This document shows, one piece after another, positions 7,046 through 11,252 of a DNA stretch of 11,252 bases (position 1 is its first letter; every line of letters starts with the position of its first letter). Made by a program: the position numbers and the translations under genes. The notes below the pieces were generated by a model. It worked only from the letters and a program-made list of their open reading frames with translations. It did no database searches and was not told where the DNA came from. The stretch comes from Roseimaritima sp. (GTDB taxonomy: Bacteria > Planctomycetota > Planctomycetia > Pirellulales > Pirellulaceae), in assembly GCA_007124075.1 (NCBI GenBank), contig SLFV01000298.1:1-11252 (forward strand). The letters run 5' to 3'.

Positions 7046-7567
7046 CTATGAGGATTTGCTCATCTGCTCATTGACGACTTCCACTGGAATCGGAATCCCA
7101 CGCAGTACTCCTTCGGCAACCAATTGATTGTCAACCACCCCTTGGAACGGAGCGACGATCATACGATTGCGACGCACCCGTTCTAAGCGGACCATAACAA
7201 CCAATCGACTGCCTGGGGTGACGACGCCACGAAACCTGACGTTATCCAATCCCCCAAAACCGACCATCGCAGCCCCCAGCAAATCGTGCTTTTGGGTGTA
7301 GTAGCTGGCCAGTTGTGCAGCCGCCTCCAAGATCATCACTCCCGGCATCAACGGCATCCCGGGCATGTGACCGCGAACCCAAAATTCCTCTTCGGTCAAT
7401 TGCTTGTACGCGGCGCAGGCGTGCCCCGCCTTCGTTTCATGCAGGATCGCCGTCAATTGCTCCATCTCGAACCTTTGCGGATTATAACGACGGATCTCTT
7501 CAATCGTCGCGATGGGAGCCTCGAAATCCAGCAAAGTCGGGTCGATGATAAAGTCGGTCGTGCTCAC
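7046..7567 (-). CDS. FabZ-like 3-hydroxyacyl-ACP dehydratase (hotdog fold)
   Basis: This 173-residue protein has the single hotdog domain of FabZ-type dehydratases, which remove water from 3-hydroxyacyl-ACP during fatty acid elongation. The active-site stretch FWVRGHMPGMPLMPGVMILE at 62-81 supplies His67 and Glu81, spaced 14 apart as in FabZ, followed by AAAQLASYY. Later family features are NVRFRGVVTPGSRL and the closing strands. The N-terminal segment IEEIRRYNPQRFEMEQLTAI aligns with the usual IPHRYPFLLVDRV part but has diverged, so this may be a lineage-specific paralogue rather than the main FabZ. The start is GTG at 7565-7567 with no clear ribosome site; the next in-frame Met (residue 35) would cut into the domain. 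It stands apart from other lipid genes, between the small basic protein and SMP-30 genes. Confidence 0.85.
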   Translation of the reverse strand: MSTTDFIIDPTLLDFEAPIATIEEIRRYNPQRFEMEQLTAILHETKAGHACAAYKQLTEEEFWVRGHMPGMPLMPGVMILEAAAQLASYYTQKHDLLGAAMVGFGGLDNVRFRGVVTPGSRLVVMVRLERVRRNRMIVAPFQGVVDNQLVAEGVLRGIPIPVEVVNEQMSKSS

Positions 7568-7661
7568 GGCGAGTTCCGGCTTTGGAGAACAGAGTTGACG
7601 GTGCAGCAGCGTCGGGCATGCTACTTAGCAGATAGTCGTGACCAGGATCGACATTTGACCG

Positions 7662-7676
7662 AAGACCTTAGGTCTT
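7662..7676 (-). repeat. Inverted repeat across the stop codon of the small basic gene
   Basis: AAGACC and GGTCTT form a perfect six-base stem around a three-base loop that is exactly the TAA stop codon of the small basic protein. On the minus strand it is not followed by T residues, so it is more likely a transcript-end stabiliser or chance than a terminator. On the plus strand it is followed by a partly T-rich stretch. Confidence 0.35.
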
Positions 7677-7766
7677 AATTTTCTTCCGCTTCGCCTTGCG
7701 TGCCTTGGCGTTCGCAGGTCGACGACCATGATTCGCTTTTTTTAGCTTATGATGTGGTTTAGCCAT
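7668..7766 (-). CDS. Very small, highly basic protein (32 aa)
   Basis: From the ATG at 7764-7766 the product is 32 residues, beginning MAKPHHKLKKANHGRRP and ending KARKAKRKKIKT. It contains 10 Lys, 4 Arg and 3 His and no acidic residue. Such a composition fits binding to RNA or DNA, as in the smallest ribosomal proteins or histone-like tails; this is inference, and no family is recognised. The frame stays open upstream to a possible start at 7991, but that extension covers a hairpin and a promoter-like element and does not look like protein. The start lacks a well-placed ribosome site (AAGGA is about 16 bases upstream), which is common in this window. It has its own candidate promoter and lies between the fructosamine-kinase-like and FabZ-like genes. 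Confidence 0.7.
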   Translation of the reverse strand: MAKPHHKLKKANHGRRPANAKARKAKRKKIKT

Positions 7767-7859
7767 AATAAATACCAAAGGTTCCTTTGCTGTGTGCCGC
7801 CAAATAAAATTGCCACGGCGACTACGGAGGTCATTCCCCTCGCGACGATTACTGGTGTG

Positions 7860-7868
7860 ATTGTAGCA
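7860..7868 (-). promoter_or_regulatory. Candidate extended -10 promoter for the small basic protein gene
   Basis: On the minus strand TGCTACAAT gives an extended -10 element (TGn followed by TACAAT, one base from TATAAT). No good -35 box sits upstream, as is usual for extended -10 promoters. Transcription would begin near 7853, leaving a leader of about 85 bases before the 32-residue gene. Confidence 0.35.
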
Positions 7869-7901
7869 AGGTCGGCTTGACAGGAAAAGCCAGCCTGCGC
7901 T

Positions 7902-7931
7902 CCCAGACCTGAGAAATGTCCGGGGCCTGGG
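7902..7931 (-). repeat. Hairpin between the fructosamine-kinase-like gene and the small basic gene
   Basis: On the minus strand CCCAGGCC pairs with GGTCTGGG over eight positions (one G-U pair) around a 14-base loop. A seven-T tract at 7936-7942 precedes it and may mark the end of the upstream transcript. No T tract follows the hairpin, so its role is unclear. Confidence 0.35.
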
Positions 7932-7980
7932 GTGCAAAAAAACGACAAGCAACGAGCCCGCCACCGTTTGCAATGACTGG

Positions 7981-8868
7981 TTACCGACCAACGAGGACGC
8001 ACTTCGCCATTTGCTCGCACTGGTCCAAATAACCGGCCCCGAACAGATTGGCGTGGTTCAGTAGGTGGTACAGTTGGTACACGCTTGCTCGTTGTTGCCA
8101 TTGTGGCTGAAGCGGATAGGCCTGGTGGTAAGCGGTGAAGAACTCCGCACCGCACCCCCCCAAGAACAGCAGCATGCCAAATTCTGCCTCTCGATCGGCT
8201 TGGTAACACGCGGGATCGATCAATACGGGCTGGCCCAGCGTGTCACAAAGGTAGTTTCCGCTCCATAAATCGCCGTGAATCAACGCGGGTTGCGGGTCGG
8301 TTTTTGACAGCAATTCCGGAAGTTGCTGGATGATCTTGGGCACCAACTTTCGCAAACTGGATGTCCGCAGCCCTTGTTTTTCCAGCAGTTCCCATTGATA
8401 TCGCAGGCGTTGTTGGCTGAAAAAACCGACCCAAGATTGACACCACCCGTTCGGCTGTGGCGTCGAGCCGATGAAATTGTCGTCGGGCCATCCGAATTCA
8501 GGCCGTGGCACATTGCAGGAGTGTAACCTCGCAAGTTGCTGACCGAAACGCTGCTGAAAACCTGCAGAGGGCCGCTCCGTTTCGATAAACTGCGTCAATA
8601 GAAACGCACGCCCGGTCGCTGCGTCGGTCCCCGCAGCCAGGACTTCGGGGACCTTGATGGTACCCGTGGCCGCAATAGCGCGCAGACCATCGGCTTCGGC
8701 CGCCAACATCGCAAACCGCTGAATTGACTCGACCTTGGCAAATATTCGTTCACCATTATCCAAGGTCCAGACCGAAGTATCCGAAACACAGCCACCCGAA
8801 ACGGCTCTCTGGCTGGCAACCCGTCGGTCGCGTCGTCCCGCAAGGCTTAGGGCCTCAGCCTGCCACAT
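7981..8868 (-). CDS. Fructosamine kinase family protein
   Basis: This 295-residue protein matches the fructosamine-3-kinase / ketosamine-3-kinase family, small kinases with a protein-kinase-like fold that phosphorylate sugars attached to amines and so lead to repair of glycated proteins. Lys45 in ERIFAKVE is the likely ATP lysine. GWPDDNFIGSTPQPN at 126-140 is characteristic. The catalytic loop is HGDLWSGN at 198-205 (Asp200, Asn205), and the metal-binding aspartate is Asp218 in DPACYQADREAEFGM. Length equals the bacterial family norm (E. coli YniA, about 286). The ATG at 8866-8868 is supported by AGGTG seven bases upstream. It is the first leftward gene from the divergent junction with hisF. 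The natural substrate of bacterial members is uncertain; an aminoglycoside-kinase-like role is less likely given the family motifs. Confidence 0.92.
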   Translation of the reverse strand: MWQAEALSLAGRRDRRVASQRAVSGGCVSDTSVWTLDNGERIFAKVESIQRFAMLAAEADGLRAIAATGTIKVPEVLAAGTDAATGRAFLLTQFIETERPSAGFQQRFGQQLARLHSCNVPRPEFGWPDDNFIGSTPQPNGWCQSWVGFFSQQRLRYQWELLEKQGLRTSSLRKLVPKIIQQLPELLSKTDPQPALIHGDLWSGNYLCDTLGQPVLIDPACYQADREAEFGMLLFLGGCGAEFFTAYHQAYPLQPQWQQRASVYQLYHLLNHANLFGAGYLDQCEQMAKCVLVGR

Positions 8869-9150
8869 CGGCTCGCACCTATTTTTTGTTCATGTCGGAT
8901 TGATAACCAGGAGAAACGTTGTAGTACACCACAGCGTAGCATCTTTGCAGCCCGAAACCATCGCGCATTTGGCACGCCCCAGCCCCCAATCCTTTCGCCA
9001 TGAAGATGACGGGAAATTGCCGAAGTTATGCCGGAACGGTTTCGAAGTTCTTTGCGGTACGCCTCTTCGTCGTTACCATCGTGGGGCACTTGAGAACCAC
9101 TTCATTTCGCTATTTTCTTTCAACGCACAGACCAGCCAGAGCAAGAATTC
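8869..9150. other. Divergent intergenic region between the fructosamine-kinase-like gene and hisF
   Basis: This 282-base gap must hold the promoters for both directions. Only one candidate for hisF could be picked out, and it is weak. No RNA gene, riboswitch, clear leader peptide or strong inverted repeat was seen. Short open frames on either strand here lack ribosome sites and protein-like composition. Confidence 0.5.
9090..9116 (+). promoter_or_regulatory. Weak candidate promoter for hisF
   Basis: TTGAGA at 9090-9095 and TATTTT at 9111-9116 resemble -35 and -10 boxes, with a 15-base spacer that is shorter than the ideal 17. Transcription would begin about 30 bases before the hisF ATG. Confidence 0.25.
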
Positions 9151-9972
9151 ATGCTAGCCAAACGAGTTATTCCCTGCCTGGACGTCGCTCAAGGACGCGT
9201 CGTCAAGGGAACCCATTTTGTCAATCTGCGTGATGCGGGAGACCCTGTGGAAGTGGCCAGAAGGTATGAACAGGAGGGTGCCGATGAATTGGTTTTTCTG
9301 GACATCACCGCAAGCCACGAGGAGCGGGAGATTATGATCGACGTGGTCCGCCGCACCGCCGAGCAAATCTTTATGCCCCTGACAGTTGGCGGCGGGATTC
9401 GTAGCATTGACGATGTGCGTGGCTTATTGGCCGCCGGCAGCGACAAAGTCTCGATCAACTCCGCCGCGTGTCGTGACCCCGAATTTGTGCGGCGGGCGGC
9501 AGATCGGTTCGGCAGCCAGTGTATTGTGGTCAACATCGACCCCAAGCGGATTTGGAGGGATGGTCGTGAGGTTTGGGAGGTCCATATCAACGGTGGCCGC
9601 AAACCGACCGGCTTGGAGGCCGTTGCCTGGGCGAAAGAGGTGGAGCAATTGGGTGCGGGGGAAATTGTTTTGACTAGTATGGATGCTGATGGGACCTGCG
9701 ATGGATACGATCTAGAAATCACCGCTGCGGTCAGCCAAGCCGTTTCCATTCCTGTTGTCGCCAGCGGAGGAGCGGGAAAGCCTGAGCATTTGGCGGATGC
9801 AATCCTGCGGGGCAAGGCCGATGCGGCGCTGGCGGCAAGCATCTTCCACTTCGGCCAGTTTACAATACAAGAGACAAAACAAATCATGCAGGCTGCTGGT
9901 ATTCCGGTTCGCTTAGGATCGGTGGAACAGCTCGCAGGCACGGTGGACACGACCAAGCGACGTTTTCCGTAA
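9151..9972 (+). CDS. hisF: Imidazole glycerol phosphate synthase cyclase subunit
   Basis: HisF is a TIM barrel that uses ammonia from the HisH glutaminase to convert PRFAR to imidazole glycerol phosphate and AICAR, linking histidine and purine synthesis. The start [12 protein letters not shown] carries catalytic Asp11, and VVNIDPKR carries Asp130, both at exactly the family numbering. Phosphate-binding segments are present: [12 protein letters not shown] at 78-89, [11 protein letters not shown] at 96-106, and [12 protein letters not shown] further on. The [20 protein letters not shown] and SMDADGT segments are diagnostic. At 273 residues it is about 20 longer than typical, through a C-terminal tail ending VDTTKRRFP. 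No other his gene is nearby, so the pathway must be scattered. It heads a rightward cluster, with the PilT-type gene beginning 24 bases later. Confidence 0.97.
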   Translation: MLAKRVIPCLDVAQGRVVKGTHFVNLRDAGDPVEVARRYEQEGADELVFLDITASHEEREIMIDVVRRTAEQIFMPLTVGGGIRSIDDVRGLLAAGSDKVSINSAACRDPEFVRRAADRFGSQCIVVNIDPKRIWRDGREVWEVHINGGRKPTGLEAVAWAKEVEQLGAGEIVLTSMDADGTCDGYDLEITAAVSQAVSIPVVASGGAGKPEHLADAILRGKADAALAASIFHFGQFTIQETKQIMQAAGIPVRLGSVEQLAGTVDTTKRRFP

Positions 9973-9996
9973 TCTTTTCTGAAGAGGACAGTTCTT

Positions 9997-11202
9997 ATGG
10001 CTCATGCGGCAAAAGCCAACGGATCACCACGCGTCATGCCCTCCGAGGGCGGGCCCGATGCCATCATCCGACGCTTACGCGAAAGCTTGATGCAAAAACG
10101 CGAACCGCTGGAGGTCGACAAGATCTTCCGTGCGTTGGTGAAGCTGGAGGGGTCCGACCTTCATTTGAAAGTTGGGCGTCCGCCAATGGTGCGAGTGCGC
10201 GGTGAGCTGAAACCGCTGAACCGCGGGCCGATCGATAACGAGGAGATGATCAGTCTGCTGATCCCGATGATGGACGAACGCAACCTGCGGATTTTCGAAG
10301 AAGAAGGGGGGGCTGACTTTGCATATGTTTGCGATGTTGACGGTGTCTCGTGGCGGTTCCGCATCAACCTCCTGAAACAGTTGGGAAAGATCGGTATGGT
10401 CGCCCGCCGTATTAACAATTTTATTCCCGACTTTCGTGGATTGTTCCTGCCGCAAAGTGTGGAAAACCTTTGCCATTTTGAACAAGGGATGATCCTCTTG
10501 GCTGGGGTCACCGGGTCGGGAAAGAGCACCACGATTGGATCGATGCTGAATTACATCAACTCCATCTATCGCAAACACATCCTAACCCTGGAAGATCCGA
10601 TCGAATTTGTTTTCACCGAGGACAAGTGCTTGATCAATCAACGCGAGATTGGGCAAGACGTGGTCGACTTTGGCGTGGGGATGAAGCACGCGGTGCGGGA
10701 GGACCCGGATATCATCTTGGTGGGCGAGTTGCGAGACGAGGAAACGTTCATGACTGCCATCCACGCCGCTGAAACGGGGCACTTGGTGTTCGGCACCATT
10801 CATGCGGCCAGTGCCTCAACGACGATTGGCCGTATTCTGGACCTGTTCCCCGAAGAGATGCACGGCGCGATCCGCTCCGCAATCGCTTTCAATATGAAAG
10901 GCATTATCGCCCAGAAACTGCTGAAAAGCATCAAACCGGGCGTGGCTCGGGTACCAACGTGCGAAATCATGACGTTTTCGCCGATGATCAGAAAACTAGT
11001 TTTGGAAGGTCACGACAACAAACTGCCGGACGCCATCCGAATTGGGGCGGAGGATGGAATGCAGGACTTTACCATGAGTCTAAAACAATTGATTGATGAC
11101 GAACTGATTGACCGTCCGACCGCGTTCGCTGTGGCACCTAACAAGGATTCGTTGAAAATGGCTTTGAAAGGCATCGATGTGAAGGCACCCGGAATCATTT
11201 AA
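9997..11202 (+). CDS. pilT: PilT-type type IV pilus retraction ATPase
   Basis: This 401-residue protein belongs to the PilT/PilU branch of secretion ATPases, hexameric motors that drive pilus retraction at the inner face of the membrane. The N-terminal domain has the PilT-like GSDLHLKVGRPPMVRVRGEL at 52-71. Walker A is GVTGSGKST at 170-178, the Asp box is LTLEDPIE at 197-204, Walker B with flanking residues is REDPDIILVGELRD at 234-247, and the His box is HAAETGHLVFGTIHA at 256-270. The tetracysteine zinc motif of GspE/PilB is absent, supporting retraction rather than assembly. The C-terminal AIRNLIRE-type motif is changed (MIRKLVLEGHDNKLPDAI). AGAGGA eight bases before the ATG supports the start. 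The first 40 residues are a variable extension. It follows hisF at 24 bases and the next gene starts at the base after its stop. Confidence 0.9.
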   Translation: MAHAAKANGSPRVMPSEGGPDAIIRRLRESLMQKREPLEVDKIFRALVKLEGSDLHLKVGRPPMVRVRGELKPLNRGPIDNEEMISLLIPMMDERNLRIFEEEGGADFAYVCDVDGVSWRFRINLLKQLGKIGMVARRINNFIPDFRGLFLPQSVENLCHFEQGMILLAGVTGSGKSTTIGSMLNYINSIYRKHILTLEDPIEFVFTEDKCLINQREIGQDVVDFGVGMKHAVREDPDIILVGELRDEETFMTAIHAAETGHLVFGTIHAASASTTIGRILDLFPEEMHGAIRSAIAFNMKGIIAQKLLKSIKPGVARVPTCEIMTFSPMIRKLVLEGHDNKLPDAIRIGAEDGMQDFTMSLKQLIDDELIDRPTAFAVAPNKDSLKMALKGIDVKAPGII

Positions 11203-11252
11203 ATGGCAGACAAAACCGCCCCAGAGGAAGTGCCGTTGTGGCAGACCGTTCC
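11203..11252 (+). CDS. Start of an unidentified gene directly after the PilT-type gene, cut by window edge
   Basis: An ATG at 11203-11205 follows the TAA of the PilT-type gene without a gap and stays open for the 16 codons to the right edge; the product begins MADKTAPEEVPLWQTV. The abutting junction suggests one operon, and a further pilus or secretion component would be unsurprising, but 16 residues are not enough to assign a family. Confidence 0.55.
   Translation, partial: MADKTAPEEVPLWQTV

Noticed and set aside
7742..7834. 30-codon possible leader peptide overlapping the start of the small basic gene
   Set aside because: Its GAGGGG is only about one base from the ATG, too close to work as a ribosome site, and the product has no regulatory codon run. 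It is the tail of a longer shadow frame.
7668..7991. 107-residue version of the small basic protein
   Set aside because: The first 75 codons cover a hairpin and a promoter-like element and lack protein-like composition; only the last 32 residues look like a gene product.
9189..9956. 255-codon minus-strand ORF opposite hisF
   Set aside because: It is a shadow of hisF: Ser/Pro/Thr-rich composition without domain features, opposite a gene with every family motif.

Overview
The window looks like chromosomal DNA from a planctomycete, probably a Pirellulaceae/Rhodopirellula-type bacterium. This is an inference from gene content and protein style: moderately high G+C, few strong Shine-Dalgarno sites, a loose mix of housekeeping genes, an SMP-30 protein, a fructosamine-kinase protein and a PilT-type ATPase. 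No rRNA, tRNA, CRISPR array, IS element or phage gene was seen. Coding density is high and no gap between genes exceeds about 300 bases.

Layout: positions 1-8868 are transcribed leftwards (minus strand) and 9151-11252 rightwards, so the only divergent junction is 8869-9150. In minus-strand transcription order the genes are: fructosamine-kinase-like protein (8868-7981); a 32-residue very basic protein (7766-7668) behind its own candidate promoter; a FabZ-like hydroxyacyl-ACP dehydratase (7567-7046); an SMP-30/gluconolactonase-like protein (6931-5930) that overlaps or abuts an M16 zinc peptidase (5957-4650); then a tight cluster of a two-segment membrane protein with a beta-rich outer domain (4448-3852), a sodium:solute symporter (3855-2407), a 40-residue single-span membrane protein (2329-2207) and aspartate carbamoyltransferase pyrB (2201-1122). 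An intrinsic terminator closes pyrB, and the 5' half of asparagine synthetase asnB (933 to beyond the left edge) follows. On the plus strand, hisF (9151-9972) is followed after 24 bases by a PilT-type ATPase (9997-11202) and, with no gap, the first 16 codons of another gene.

The most interesting stretch is 4448-1122. A symporter that starts at TTG inside the stop codon of its upstream partner is flanked on both sides by small membrane proteins of unknown function. One of these is a short ORF found here by reading the gap, and it ends five bases before pyrB. The PyrB protein keeps the carbamoyl-phosphate half of the active site but lacks the usual Arg-x-Gln aspartate-binding motif, so either its aspartate site is unusual or its substrate differs. 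The symporter, PyrB and AsnB could all touch nitrogen metabolism, but the symporter substrate cannot be read from the sequence.
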